Assembly: GCA_002286715.1 (NCBI GenBank)
Contig: NSJX01000007.1
Span: forward strand, 664,499-728,498
Length of the DNA stretch: 64,000 nucleotides
Source: Dentipellis sp. KUC8613
Lineage: Eukaryota > Basidiomycota > Agaricomycetes > Russulales > Hericiaceae
Direction of reading: 5' to 3'
Positions 11,101 to 22,896 of this stretch are shown here, one piece after another; position 1 is the first letter of the stretch, and every line of letters begins with the position of its first letter. The notes beneath the pieces were generated by a model. That model did no database searches. It saw nothing but the letters and a program-made list of their open reading frames with translations, and had not been told where the DNA came from. Made by a program: the position numbers and the translations under genes.

Positions 11101-13609
11101 CTACTCAATGGTGATGTTCGTGATTTTGATGTCCTCGAACGGCTTGTCCAGCTTATTCGTCTTTGCGTTCTCGATAGCATGCACCGTCTCCAGCCCGGAC
11201 AGCACCCGCCCAAAGATCGTGTGCTTGTTGTCCAACCATGGCGTGGCATTCGTCGTGATGAAGAACTGCGAGCCGTTGGTGCCTGGGCCGGCGTTGGCCA
11301 TGCTGACGGTGTATGGTCTACGCAGATGATGCTAGTCAGTATGCAGTACGATGTATGATGCGGCATCTCGTCGACCCGAGCTTATGGGTTGAGGCTGTGG
11401 CTTACCTGTCGTGTTTCAGCTCGTCGGAGAACTCGTCTTCGAATTCCTTGCCCCAGATGCTGGTGCCGCCCGTGCCGTCGCCCAGGGGATCGCCCGTCTG
11501 GATCATGAACTTGGGGATCACGCGATGGAAGATGACGCCGTCGAAGTACCCGCTCTTCGCATGGCCGATGAAGTTCTCCACCGCCTTCGGCGCCTGCGCG
11601 GGGAACAGCCGCATGTGGATGTCACCCTCTGTCGTGTGGATCGTCGCGGCCGATGCGAGCTTCGCGATGAGCGCCTGTTGGGACGGGGCCGCTGCCGCGA
11701 TGGTCTGTTCGTCGCGTGTTGGCCGCTCGTTGAAGATGTCACGGTCTCCCGACTTGTTGTCCCTGATTCCCGGTCAGATCGGCATGGTGAAACGGAGATG
11801 TGGAGGTGGAGGGGATCGACGTACTCGGGTTCACTGCGGGTGAACATATAGAAACGTTGCCGCTTGTAGCCGGTGCAAAACAGTGTAGGATCTCGTGCGC
11901 CCTTGTTGGCGAGGATGGGATTGGAAGAGGCAGCCATCGCCACGGTCGTAAAACCTTTCTTTGCTGGAGCACCTTGGTACAGGCTCAGATTCATCCATCG
12001 GACGGTTTCGTCCTTGCCAAGGAGCCTCACGACGCGGTTTGTAACGATATTGACGACTACGTCCAACAGTGAGAATGATGGACACAGAAACACGATTGAA
12101 ACAGACAACACCGACCTTTGATGCCCAACAGCGTCGGGTAGAGCACGAACGCTCCACTCTCATCCCAGACTGCATTTATCCACGTCCCGGGGATCTTTCC
12201 GTCCGGACCGGGCAATTCCAACTCCTTCTCGACAGCTAGTCGTCGTCCGAACTCCATATCCTCCACCTTGTACACCGAAGTGCCCGCCTGTTGCATCTCT
12301 TGGATCGCTTCAAGTGATTCATCGTACTTTCGCGTCATCTTCCCGGACAGGAACGAGAATATGCGAATCTGTCTGTCGGGAAGGGAGAAGGACACGAAGG
12401 AAGATGAGTCTGCCGACAGCGTCAGACATGTCGGGGTGGATTTGGACTGCAGGATGGGTTTGAGAAGTTGGTTGCGTCGCAAAGAGAAGCGGGCGTACCT
12501 TTTTGAACTCGTACAGATCAGTTTGGGTCTTGAACGACCATAGACCAGGAACACCTTTTGGTAGCTCGAATGGCTCTGACGGTTGCCAGTATTCCATGAA
12601 CCCTGCCTCGTCTGCCGAGATGACACAGTCATATCGGTCGCTGTACTGTAAATGGCATGTCACAGGGTGTAAGGAGCAGGGTAGTCAATACCATAATAAC
12701 TTACTGTCATGATGTGGACAGGGGAACGGTGGAGCTTGGTGATAGTCTCTAACGGCTTCCCGTCTCCCCGCGCGTCGTATAGGCGTATGGTGCCGGTGTT
12801 TGCTTCAGAGCTAAAGGTATGGTCAGCACCGGAACTACCGGGAGCATTCATTGTGACATACACAGCAAGAAGCCCTTGGGCTTGTCCTCGTTGGTGAACC
12901 CAACAACAAGCATGTGGGGTATATCCCAGTTTTACCATATTGATCATGTCTGTGAGATGTCAGCTAAGGTTGATCCAGTTGCAACTGCATAGCGTACCGA
13001 AGTTGACCACGTCAAAGACCTTCGCACTCCCATCCTCCGAGATGCTAGCAAAGAGCTGCCCATCCGCACTTGCCGATACACCGACGATGGGTGCTATGTG
13101 AGCTCGGTAATGTTTGACAAACTCGATGCCGACGTCCTGCTTCTTCCACAACTTGAGGTGTCCGTCAATCGACGTCGTGACTATGAAGTCTGTCCTGCAT
13201 GCCGTGTTAGGAGCGTCGAGTGGTTCTACAGCGGGATAACGCACTTTGTTACGACGCAGAAGTTAATCACATCTCGGTGCATGAAGGATTTCGAGTAGCG
13301 GTCCGCACTGGGCAGATGTTCAAGGAACAGCCGTTCGTGGGGTAGGACTAGCAGGACCACTTGTTAGACACAGCTCAGGTATTGATTGAATGCGGGCTCA
13401 CCCTTTCTCTTCTTCTTTACTATCCCGTTCGACTCAGCGTCCGCCGGCATAGGCATAGGCCCTACATCATCGTCACTCTCCTCGTCCGCGGCACCGTCGT
13501 GCGGCGGTGGGGCCATCTTCACATCCGCGTCGACGGGGCCGTCCGCGTCGTTGTTGCCATTTCTATTCCGCTTTCCAAGGACGGACGTGTCTTGTTCTGC
13601 GTCGGACAT
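11101..13609 (-). CDS. WD40 repeat peptidyl-prolyl isomerase (PPWD1-type cyclophilin)
   Basis: Spliceosome-associated cyclophilin with an N-terminal WD40 propeller. From ATG 13609 ([16 protein letters not shown]) an acidic/KKKRK leader precedes [22 protein letters not shown] repeats follow: [53 protein letters not shown] and [18 protein letters not shown]. The C-terminal cyclophilin domain reads [52 protein letters not shown] and [15 protein letters not shown], ending ITNITIE-stop (11101-11103). Catalytic Arg (FHRV), Phe/Gln ([12 protein letters not shown]) and Trp (TPWLD) are present, so it should bind proline peptides. Length (about 650 residues) matches PPWD1/Cyp15. Several introns of about 50-60 bases occur. 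Confidence 0.95.
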
Positions 13610-13813
13610 GATGCTCGCGTTCAGCGCAATGTGCTCCGGCAGTTCAATTGCTCGTACGCGCCGAGTTCTCGATGACTAAGCACTTCACTCAAACGCGATG
13701 TACAAAAGTCAAGGCAAGCGGACAATAGTATTATAGTAGCGAGATAGTAGTGGAATCCAAATATATAGACATAGAGGTGCAGATACAACGACGAAGGACG
13801 ATTACAATAGGAA

Positions 13814-15084
13814 TTACATCACAACGCACTCCTTCCCGTCTTCATCTTTCCCCTCCTCCAGAGCAGTCAAGATAGCTTGCTCCTCCTTGCTCAGCAACTA
13901 ACCAAATAACAAGGTGAGTTGAAGTCACGACTACAGAGGACGGCAGCTTACCCCTCTACGAGCACGTTCCCGCATGGCCTTGATCTGACTTTGTCTCTCG
14001 TCCCTCGCCCGACTTGATACAGGTTGATATAGATACAGCAATTACGCGGACACGAACACGGGTGGTGGCGTGAACGAAGAGTAGTCGAATACAGATTTGT
14101 TGAGTAGTTTAGGAGAGCAGCGTTGTGGCGGGTCGTGGGAGGTATCGTTGTCGTCATCATTAGTGGAATTAGTGGTAGTGGTGGAATTAGTGTTGATAGA
14201 TAGATTGAGCGACGATGCCGCGGCAACAGCGGGAGACCTGAGGCGTCATGAGAGATCACCGACAACAAATAGCACAAGGTGTACTTACCGGTCGGTCTTC
14301 GAGAAAGGGTTGGGTATAGAAGAAGTAGCAGCCTTCGCCGGGGAAGACGCGGACGTTCGCGTAGTTTGCGCTTGACTAGACGTTGAGGAGCTCGCTGACG
14401 CCATCGACCGCTTGAAAGCCGCCATGGCAGCGGCACCTGCGGCAGCAGGTCGGGTGGGTGTGCGTGAAGTAGTGGAAGAACCGCCCAGTGACGTCTGTGA
14501 TCCGGACGCCGTCTTGATAGATGGGCAATTATGGGTATTCGGGAACCGGTGCTGCGGACAGAATTGCTTGGTGCATTTCTACATGGGAGAAGTATCGTTA
14601 GAATCTACCGAAGACTTGGAAAAATAGTCAAACATACGCTGCACTTTATAGGTGCAAATAACACCTTCCCGCAGCTGGCCCTGTCGCAAGTCGGCGCTGA
14701 CTTGGCCTTGCTTGGCTTCCCAGTCGTGACAGGACACTCATGGGTTATATGCCGTTCCATGCGAATGTTTGGGTCCTCTCCAGGTGGTATGGCGACTGGT
14801 GTACTGCACATAGGGCCTGTAATACATCGTCAGACACAGAAACTCGTCGGAGAAAGTGAAGAACGCATACATGATGGGGCGACACGGTTATGCTTGCTCT
14901 CGTCATACTTGTCACAGTTGTGCGCCTTTGGCAAGAAGTGCTCCCCGCAGTACCGTTGAGAGCAATGTTGGCACTTGAACGGGAGGAAATCAACAAGGTT
15001 ACATGTTGGTGCGGAACACTGGTGCCCGATAGATAGCAGCTGCTGGTCGCGTTCCGGGGCGGCGGGAGTCGATGAGCGAGACAT
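13814..15084 (-). CDS. AN1-type zinc-finger protein (ZFAND2-like)
   Basis: Two AN1 zinc fingers lie in the N-terminal half: HQCSAPTCNLVDFLPFKCQH through KAHNC, and PTCDRASCGKVLFAPIKC through CTKQFCPQHRFPNTHNC. Their Cys/His spacing is intact. ZFAND2-type proteins link ubiquitin, p97 and the proteasome during arsenite and protein-folding stress. A Ser/Thr/Ala-rich linker (GSQTSLGGSSTTSRTPTRPA) leads to KAMRERARRG, spliced to LLSKEEQAILTALEEGKDED and ECVVM-stop (13814-13816). The intron near 14000-14055 needs a weak phase-2 donor. If it is retained, the protein would end earlier at VFVSA-stop near 14040. The ATG at 15084 (MSRSSTPAAPERDQQ) is preferred. Confidence 0.88.
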
Positions 15085-15366
15085 GGTGGCAAGAAATAAG
15101 AGGTGAAGTAGGAGTCGGTCGAGTGGTGGCAAAGGGGGGTATAAAAGAGAGTGAAGGGGACACGCGTCGTGGACAAGAGCTTACGACGAGCATGCGCGTC
15201 GCTGGACGTTTCTCGGATGTTCGCGACGCGCGTCTAATTAGCTGAGTCAGCAGGCTGTTCGGACGAGCGGGCCGAAGCGCCCTATGAGACGCTGACCGTG
15301 ACTCGGCATGCTAATACTTGGGTTCGCACAACAGATCCGCCATGCGCGCTGCAGAACACCCTCATC
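15085..15366. promoter_or_regulatory. divergent promoter region
   Basis: 282 bases separate the ATGs of the AN1 protein (leftward) and the histidine phosphatase (rightward), so both promoters and 5' UTRs must share it. No sharp motif is identifiable by eye. Confidence 0.4.
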
Positions 15367-16575
15367 ATGTCTCCTCCCTCTGTTCTAATCACCTTCGTGC
15401 GTCGTCTGTCCTTTTGAATGGATTTTCAATTTTTTACTCATCCACGAAACAAGATCAGGCACGGAGAGTCTACAGATAACCTGGTAAGCTACTACTTGTT
15501 TTGCTGGACTTGCACATTCGAACTGGATATGCATACAGCGGACTGTCTGGGCGGGATGGAAAGATGCACCCTTGTCTAATCATGGTACGCGGTTGCGCCT
15601 GAATGGGCGATATCATCGAGCTCATCGCTCATATATGCAGGCATGAACGTGAGCCGATCGCGTTGAGTAACGCCCTAAGCGGATTTTTGACCTTCTTCAA
15701 AGCAAGCAAGAGCGATGGGGGAATCTCTCGCTAATACGCACTTCACCGCAATCTACGCATCTCCACTCCTTCGCGCATATACCACCGCTCAAGCCCTGTA
15801 CGACCAACAGGATCCGAAGCCCCCTTTTACCTCATCGCTTCTTCTGCGTGAGCAGCACTTTGGCATCGCTGAAGGCAAGCCGTGGTCCTGGAATCAAGAG
15901 CCTGGACTCAGCCTAGAGGAACACTTCGCCAAAGACATATACCCTGTGCTGCACGGCGACCACGAAAGGTTTCCCGAGGGGGAGAGCCTGTACGATCTCG
16001 GACAACGCGCCAATCAGGCCATCGAGGAACTCGTGCTCCCCCACGTGCGGGAAGCTGCTAGAGAAGGAAAGAAGGGCGTTCACATCGCGCTTGTTAGCCA
16101 CGGCTTGTGTATCAGCCAGTTGGTCTCACAGCTTTTGAAGAGGAACGCAGACGGCATAGACAAAGGCGACTACCGCGGGCTCTTGAACACGGCCTGGACA
16201 CGAGTTACCGTGGACGTCAAGGTGCCGTGTTGCGCTTATTTGAATCCCGCTTGCAATACTGAGACCATAATAGGGTTCCAAGGAAGGCGAGCCCATAGAG
16301 TTTTCGGATAACGATACCCCTCCCTTGGTGGTGAAAGTAACGGACATTAACCGTCACGCCCACATAGACAACATCGTAGGTTCCCTTGAAATTGACTTGT
16401 GGCCATTGCTCATGACCGTTCTCAGAAGCGACAGAAAGGCGGAATTGGCAACTCCGCTTACGATCCAAAGCAAGCAGACATCAGAGCCTTCTTCGGCGGA
16501 AAGACGGATGCTGAAGCCCATTCGCAAAGCAATGCGATTGACGAAGTCGGCGTGGAGATAGAGCCCAGCAACTAG
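15367..16575 (+). CDS. histidine phosphatase superfamily (phosphoglycerate mutase-like)
   Basis: The catalytic RHG motif is formed across an intron: MSPPSVLITF (15367-15396) joins at 15454 to IRHGESTDNL, then RTVWAGWKDAPLSNHGMNQA and RAMGESLANT. The second catalytic His lies in ALVSHGLCISQL, the acid region in EEHFAKDIYP, and SPLLRAYTTAQAL carries the conserved Arg. A C-terminal extension follows: GEPIEFSDNDTPPLVVKV, then KGGIGNSAYDPKQADIRAFF and VGVEIEPSN-stop (16573-16575). It is probably a soluble phosphatase acting on small phosphometabolites. The substrate cannot be read from sequence and it is not a glycolytic dPGM. The first acceptor is AAG at 15451-15453, not the nearby CAG (see finding). 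Confidence 0.88.
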
Positions 16576-16882
16576 GACCAGTTTCCTCGGTGTATATCAG
16601 AATGCCTTGTACCTCTTTCCTGTAGCAGCGAGCCGTATAATATTCTTCGACCTACCTTGGTCACACCATCGCTATGCACGAACTCGTGCATGATAGAGCG
16701 GAGGGGAGTGGCAGAGAATATCTTTGAGTTTCTATGCATTAATGGTTATATACGGTAGGTCGGTGTCTGCATGAATCAGCTTTCTGCATGAACCGAGTGA
16801 GGGTTAGTACACTCACATGTATAGCCCAGTAATTCCGTCGGACGCTATCATAACCAGAGCCCGAGCTCACATCTGAAAGGCA
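16576..16882. other. convergent 3' region
   Basis: This lies between the stops of the histidine phosphatase and bL35m. It presumably holds both 3' UTRs. No open frame with coding character is seen. Confidence 0.4.
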
Positions 16883-17219
16883 TTAACCATACGGCATCAG
16901 CTTCTTCAGCTTAGGCGTCTGCGCTCCATGCGAGTATGCTGTTTGGCCCAGGTGGTTCTTGCGGCCGGGACGTTTGCCCACATTCAGATGGTGGTGACCA
17001 GCATGGGCCTGGAGAGCCACGTCAGTCCATATGTAGAATATGCAATTCAGAGAATTCACGAACGCGTTTGAATACACCAGACGGCAATGACCGCCAACGT
17101 TTCTTCGTGCCAGAGTGCGTTTTTAGCTTCGGGAACTGCAGGGCTACCGACGAGGAGAATGCGCGCGCAGGCGAGGCCGCGAACGCACGCGCCGTCGAGA
17201 ACAGCGAGGCGAAGAGCAT
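16883..17219 (-). CDS. mitochondrial large-subunit ribosomal protein bL35m
   Basis: Two exons separated by a 55-base intron (17009-17063) give about 93 residues. The N-terminus MLFASLFSTARAFAASPARA is a typical mitochondrial presequence. The mature part matches bL35: LKTHSGTKKRWRSLPSGVFK, then KRAHAGHHHLNVGKRPGRK, ending KLKKLMPYG-stop (16883-16885). The family signature LKTH...KRW...G.FKR..A...H is present. The protein is a small basic component of the mitoribosome near the peptidyl-transferase region. It is divergent from UFD2 with a shared 228-base upstream region (17220-17447). Confidence 0.92.
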
Positions 17220-17447
17220 CGTGAAAGTGGCAGCGCGTCAACGACCCGTGTCGAATTGACGGCCGTTTGTGAGGGAACTTGAAGGCGCCAGCAAAGAGCA
17301 AGGGGGACAAACGGCAAGGACGTAATAATGGGCACGTGGCCTGGCTACTGTGAAGCGCCGGTGCGCCGCGGTGGTCGCCGTCGGTGTCAGCGTTGGGCAT
17401 CTGCCAACATCTCCCAATTGTACTCTCTTTACAACCAGCCACACAGT

Positions 17448-20400
17448 ATGAGCGGAAACCCGCCCCTCAGCAACCCCAGCGAGGATGCGGATCGCGTATG
17501 CAATTGCCTTCACCGTGAGCATAGAGGTGCCCACTAATCGCATAACCCACATAGATCCGCATGAAGAGGCTCGCGAAGTTGCAGAATGCTGCGTCCGCGA
17601 GCAACTCGGCTGCTCCATCTCCAGTACCGTCGACGCCGTCTACTTCGGCTGCATCGACGCCTCCGCCCAAACCTAAACCTATCCCAGCGCCCACACCCAA
17701 GAGAGCGCCGGAGCCTGCATTCACGCCCTCACCTGTGCCACCAAAGAAGAAGGCCACAGCCCCACTCGCCAAATTCAAATACGATGAGTGGGAGAACGAC
17801 ACTATCACCCAGGTGTTTCAGGTCACGCTAGACGTATGCATCTCGTCGAATGTGCTCATTAGTAGATGCTCATTGTGGTATAAAGCCGGAAGTGGCACTA
17901 AGGACCAATAATGAGGTCGTATGGCTCAAGACATTCGTGGAAGGAGAAATAATGACCGAGCCTGGTATGGGACACCTGATGTGTGCTCGCTGGTTTACCG
18001 ACCGATTTATGCAGGAATCAGTCTTCGTCTCACTGCGGACAGGCTTGAGGGTGCCGTAATTGCGCGGCTGGACCTCGATCCCAGGACTTTCGTGTAAGCA
18101 AATGACGATTGCCAAAGACAAACAGTGTCTGATTGCGTGCTACAGTCCTGAAGATGATTATTTGCCCTTCCTATCCCAAGTACCCCGGGATCAGACGGTG
18201 TTCGAGTATCTGGTCGGATGCTGGAAGCGTCTGAATACTGCCAGGTCTGCTTTATTGAAGAAGGTTTGTATCACGGCCTATCCGGAACACACTTTAACCG
18301 CTGAAGCTCTTCATGGTAGGGATTTCCGCCGCTTGACATCCAGAAGGCCCTTGAGCTCGAGGAGAAGATGCGGCATCTCATCATCAGCTACGTCGGCATA
18401 GACCTGATGAGCCCTGAAGCTTTCCCTTATCCTGAAGGGTTTGTTTTGACTGACTGCGATTGAAAGGCATACATTGACCGGTTTCTAGGAAAGAACTTGG
18501 TGCTCAAGAATTTGTTGCTATGCTTCTCTCGCTTTCCTCGTTTTCCGCACCACTTCTTAGCGGTCCGACATCCCCAACAAGCCTCACTGCATCCGAGATC
18601 GAACCATTCCTGCAAGATATCTTGCGGCGTTTCGAACCTGACGACGAGCTCGAGGGCGTCTTGGGGCCTGTCGTCTCGTCTCTGCTCTCCCATGAAAGTC
18701 TCTTCCGACGTGAAGGCATTGCCACCGTGGACTCGGTGTGGCGCGGGGTCGTAGGTGGATTCGAGGCGCTTGTGGCTCACAAGGCCATTGCACAGATGAT
18801 TGTCAGGATGGAGCAGTGGAATCCACCGTCTGCCACCGCGCCCGAATTCGAGACGAAGAGCTTACTGGGCCCGTTGTTACGTCTGAATGTTTTTCCTCGG
18901 GACTGGGTGCGTACAAAGGTCTCTATTTGCGTGCGCTGTCTCACTCGATGTAGCCTTATCTTGCAGAGGCCTATTTCGCGCACGTAGAAGGGCGTCCTGC
19001 AGTCGATGTGGAGTCTTCAAGGAACAGCCTCCGCGGGACCCTGAAAAGCTTGCAATCTTCCCTGTTCCAGATCCTCAACACTATCATTCGTGCTTCAGCA
19101 GAATGCCGAGAGGCCGTTCTGGCGTATTTCGCGCGGGTCGTCTCCTTGAACGCGAGGCGCGCGGGAATGCAGGTGAGTCGTGCATGTCCCACCATCCCGG
19201 GAGGATAGCTCACTGCTCGAGCAAGGTCGAATACGAGACTTGCTCGTCCGACAGCTTTATGACGAATATTCAGCTGCTTCTACTCCGGTTTGCGGAGCCA
19301 TTCATGGATGCTAACTATACAAAGGTACGCTTTGACTTGACGCTGCATACTTCGACAGACGATAAATTTGGTATAGATTGACCGTATCGACCGCCATTAT
19401 TTCGCTCACTCCTCTCGCATCGATGTCAAGGAGGAGACGCGCATCAATGCTACCGCCCCCGAAGCTGCCCAATGGGCCGAGAGCAACCGTGCACCCGCAG
19501 GCAAGACGTCTTTCATTAATGCATACCTTATGAGCTGTTCTCATCGTTGCCCACAGGCACACCTCCGCCCAATTTTATTTCCGAGATCTTTTATCTGACG
19601 TTGGCTATGAACCACTATGGTTATCAAAAGACGATTCAGACGTTTGAAGATTATGGGAAGCAGATCGACGACCTGCGCAAGCACCTTGACAGTATCAACG
19701 GAGACCAATCTTGGGTTGGGGTAGGTGGATCCTGTCGTTTTATGCTGATCTTTGAGACTGAGTTATATCGCAGACGACTTTCCAGCGGCAAGTGGAAAGT
19801 GCCATCAAGCAGGCAAAGGTTCGTAACTAATCTAGCATCGTTATCTGCTTCACTTACAAGGTAGCTGTAAATTAGGATGGTATTGCCAAGCTTGAGGCGA
19901 TGGCAGCGGCAGCGGGCACGCAGCTGCTCGACCCCGAGACATTGTTCAGGAGCAATGGCTTCAACACGTTCGTCACGACATGGCTCATTCGCTTCGTCGA
20001 CCCTGCGAAGACCCATCCCCGGCCTATCGTCGAGTACGACAATCTCTCGCCGAGTGACGTTCTTCAGCTAATATTTTGCTGCAGACTTCCACTTCCGAAA
20101 GAAGTGCCTGTAGACTTCAAGATGCTGCCCGAGTACATCCTCGAGGACAGCATCGAGTATTACATATTCGTCACGCGGTAAGCTTTGCGCGGCGGCTTCT
20201 TCGTTGGTACACTCATAGACCTTCGTGTCAGGACCGCGCCCCGAAGCTTGGAGCTGTCGGGGAGAGATGAGCTGCTTATATTCGCGCTCACTTTCTTGAC
20301 GTCAACGTGGTACATCAAGAACCCATTCTTGAAGCTGAAGATCGTCGAGGTTTGCGTCTGCCATCTTCCTGCGTTCTGAGGCTAAAGAAACCACAGTTCC

Positions 20401-21886
20401 TGTTCTTCGGGACGTTCCGCTACCGGAACGAAGGACCCAGTCTCCTGGGTAGTGTCATTGAAACTCACCCCCTTGCTTTGAAGCATCTCATGCCGGCCAT
20501 GATGCATTATTACATCGGTTCGTTGGCATTTACAAGCTTTGGCCACCTGACTGCAGCGACTCATTTTCCTTTGGCAGAGGTTGAGCAGACCGGTGCTAGT
20601 TCTCAGTTCTATGATAAGTTCAGTGCGTACCGTTGTCGCTTTTCGTAGCGGACATTCTCATGAACTGCACTCCCGCAGATGCTCGGTAAGCTACAGTGGT
20701 TTCTGTAAAAGAGTGTATGTACTCATGAGGTGCAGACGCAACATGGGCTACATCTTCAAGGTCGTCTGGTCGAATCCCAGCCATCGACAGGCTCTCAGAA
20801 ACGAGACCAAGTGAGCGTTCTGCGCAGTTCAATAAGCAGGGAAAATGAACTCACGAGCATTCATCTAGGAACGTCGACAAATTTGTCCGCTTCGTCAACA
20901 TGATGATCAACGACGTGACATACCTTATGGACGAGTCTCTTAGCGACCTGGCGCAGATCTATAATATCCAGCTAGAGATGGAGAACCAAGCCGAATGGGA
21001 GCGCAAGCCGCGCCAGCACCGCCAGGAGCGCGAGCAGGCCTTGCGCGGCTTGGAGCGCCAGGCTACTGGCTACACGCAGCTGGGCAAGTCGACGGTGGAG
21101 CTGCTGAAGATGTTCACGGCGGAAACGAAGGAGCCATTCATGATGCCGGAGATCGTGGACCGTCTGGCGGCCATGCTGGATTACAACCTCGACGCACTCG
21201 CCGGCCCGAGGTGCCAGGAACTGAAAGTCAAGAACAAGGAGAAGTACTCCTTTAACCCCCGTCAACTCCTAAGCGACGTCCTGCAGGTGTACTTGAACCT
21301 GAGCGACCAAGTGAACTTCGTACAAGCGGTCGCCAGGGACGGGCGCAGTTACAAGAAAGAGCTGTTTGAGAAGGCAGCGGGGATCGCGAGGCATCACTCA
21401 TTGAAGTCGCCGCAGGAACTCGAGCAATTGAGGTTGTTCGTCGTCAAGGTCGAAGATGCAAAGGCAACTGAAGAGGCCGAAGAAGAGTTGGGCGAAGTCC
21501 CAGATGAGTTCCTTGGTGAGCAGCACTTTGGCTTTCTTTTCGTATCATCCCTGACACTTTTCACACGTGCAGATCCTCTCATGTTCACCGTCATGCGCGA
21601 CCCCGTCATTCTGCCCACGTCGAAGGCGATTCTTGATAGGTCCACGATTAAATCCCACCTGTTGTCGGACTCGAAGGATCCTTTCAACCGCGTGCCACTG
21701 ACTATAGAAGAAGTTATACCTCGTAAGCACAATATACCAGCCCCTACCCCGCATCGTACTGACGACCCTGTTCTCGAAGATACTGAGCTGAGGGATCGCA
21801 TCAGAGCATTTCTGGCAGAGAGGAAGAACAAGAACACTGCATTGGATAAACCTGAAGAGGAGGTCACCCACATGAATGTAGATTAA
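17448..21886 (+). CDS. UFD2: ubiquitin conjugation factor E4 (UFD2)
   Basis: E4 ligase that elongates ubiquitin chains with Cdc48/p97. It starts at MSGNPPLSNPSEDADR (ATG 17448), followed by a Pro/Lys-rich linker. The Ufd2 core follows: KFKYDEWENDTITQVF, QVPRDQTVFEYLVGCW, FPRDWPYLAEAYF, NFISEIFYLTLAMNHYGY, FGTFRYRNEGPSLLGSVI, QFYDKFNARRNMGYIFKVVW and FVRFVNMMINDVTYLMDESL. The C-terminal U-box is FLDPLMFTVMRDPVILP ... TIKSHLL ... DPFNRVPLTIEEVIP, intact for E2 binding. The protein ends THMNVD-stop. The gene is full length, interrupted by more than a dozen short introns in the 5' two-thirds, with one long 3' exon (about 20870-21510). It is convergent with EAF7. Confidence 0.96.
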
Positions 21887-22023
21887 TGTAGCATACAACG
21901 TTCATGGATCGGCACCTGTATTAACTTCCCGATATCGAAGATGCAAGAACGTCCGGCGAGACTTACAAGGATATATGCGACATATAAAATGGTATACACA
22001 GCGCGAACTGATGGAAGGTGAAG

Positions 22024-22896
22024 TCACTGACGTTTTCGTCTCTTGCCCCGCCCTGGTCCGCTTCCAGCAGCGCGTCCTCGTCCGGCGCCGCCTCTCCTTG
22101 TCGCCTTCCCACCCCTTCCGCGCGTCGGTTTTGACGACGCTGTGCATAAATTAGAATAACCCAAGTAACACTGATATCCCCAAATACCTGGTGATGCTGC
22201 AGCTTCCTCCTCGTCCCCTTCAGCGTAGTCCGTCCCTGCATCCGTCCCAGTCACAATGCTGTCGCGTGGTGTTGGCGCGACGCTCTCATCTCCGCTTTCT
22301 TGTGTCAATGCGCTACTGTCGCTCTCTCCTCCGACTAGTCCGGCTAAGTTGGCGTTACTTCTTCCTCGTTTCCTTCCGCGGCCGCTGGTGGTTTTAGTTG
22401 GACGTGCTGGAGAGGGCTCAATCGGCGATGGTGGCTCCGACGCGCCGCGTAGGCGTCGGGAGGCTAAGAGGTTGTCGTACGCAGGATCGGGAGGTAGTGA
22501 AAACTCTTTACGGAAGAAGGGGTGGGCTGCAAGATTATCTGACGGTCCCGGTGAGCCTACGAGATGTGGCGTAGAGCTACTCGATCCGGGGGATTCGTAG
22601 CCCTCTGTCTCCTGTAGCATAGACTTAGCGGCCTTCAGAAGAAAGAGACGCGTCAGAAGACGCACAAGGTTCTCTAGCGTGTCCATGTCGTAACAGGAGC
22701 GTAGCTTTGCCCAAATGTCATCTATGGCCACGTACTGACCCGTGTCTTGGTGGATTGCATTTCGCATGGATAAGACATGGAAGTGGCGGTGGAGACCAAC
22801 TGGTCTGGCGCGCATAAGGGAACGAAAGAAAGATATTTCGCCTTCGACTGTATCTAGGAAATGTACAGATGCTGGGGCACCCTCATCGACAGCCAT
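22024..22896 (-). CDS. EAF7: NuA4 subunit Eaf7 / MRGBP homologue
   Basis: The N-terminal CT20/Eaf7 domain reads FLDTVEGEISFFRSLMRARP, VGLHRHFHVLSMRNAIHQDT and IDDIWAKLRSCYDMDTLENL. This is the winged-helix-like signature of the NuA4 histone acetyltransferase TINTIN module. Then HPFFRKEFSLPPDPAYDNLL, Ser/Pro-rich stretches and an AT-hook-like basic tail (RGRGGKATRRGGAGRGR ... RGKRRKRQ-stop). Two introns are evident: one after DTLENL and one before SSKPTRGRGG. The ATG at 22896 (MAVDEGAPASVHF) is chosen; the frame is open further upstream without conserved sequence. Stop codons of UFD2 and EAF7 are about 137 bases apart. Confidence 0.9.
   Translation of the reverse strand: MAVDEGAPASVHFLDTVEGEISFFRSLMRARPVGLHRHFHVLSMRNAIHQDTGQYVAIDDIWAKLRSCYDMDTLENLVRLLTRLFLLKAAKSMLQETEGYESPGSSSSTPHLVGSPGPSDNLAAHPFFRKEFSLPPDPAYDNLLASRRLRGASEPPSPIEPSPARPTKTTSGRGRKRGRSNANLAGLVGGESDSSALTQESGDESVAPTPRDSIVTGTDAGTDYAEGDEEEAAASPGIWGYQCYLGYSNLCTASSKPTRGRGGKATRRGGAGRGRAAGSGPGRGKRRKRQ

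Noticed and set aside
11313..11851. Plus-strand open frames of about 150-180 codons
   Set aside because: They are antisense to the cyclophilin domain of the PPWD1 homologue, which shows all catalytic motifs.
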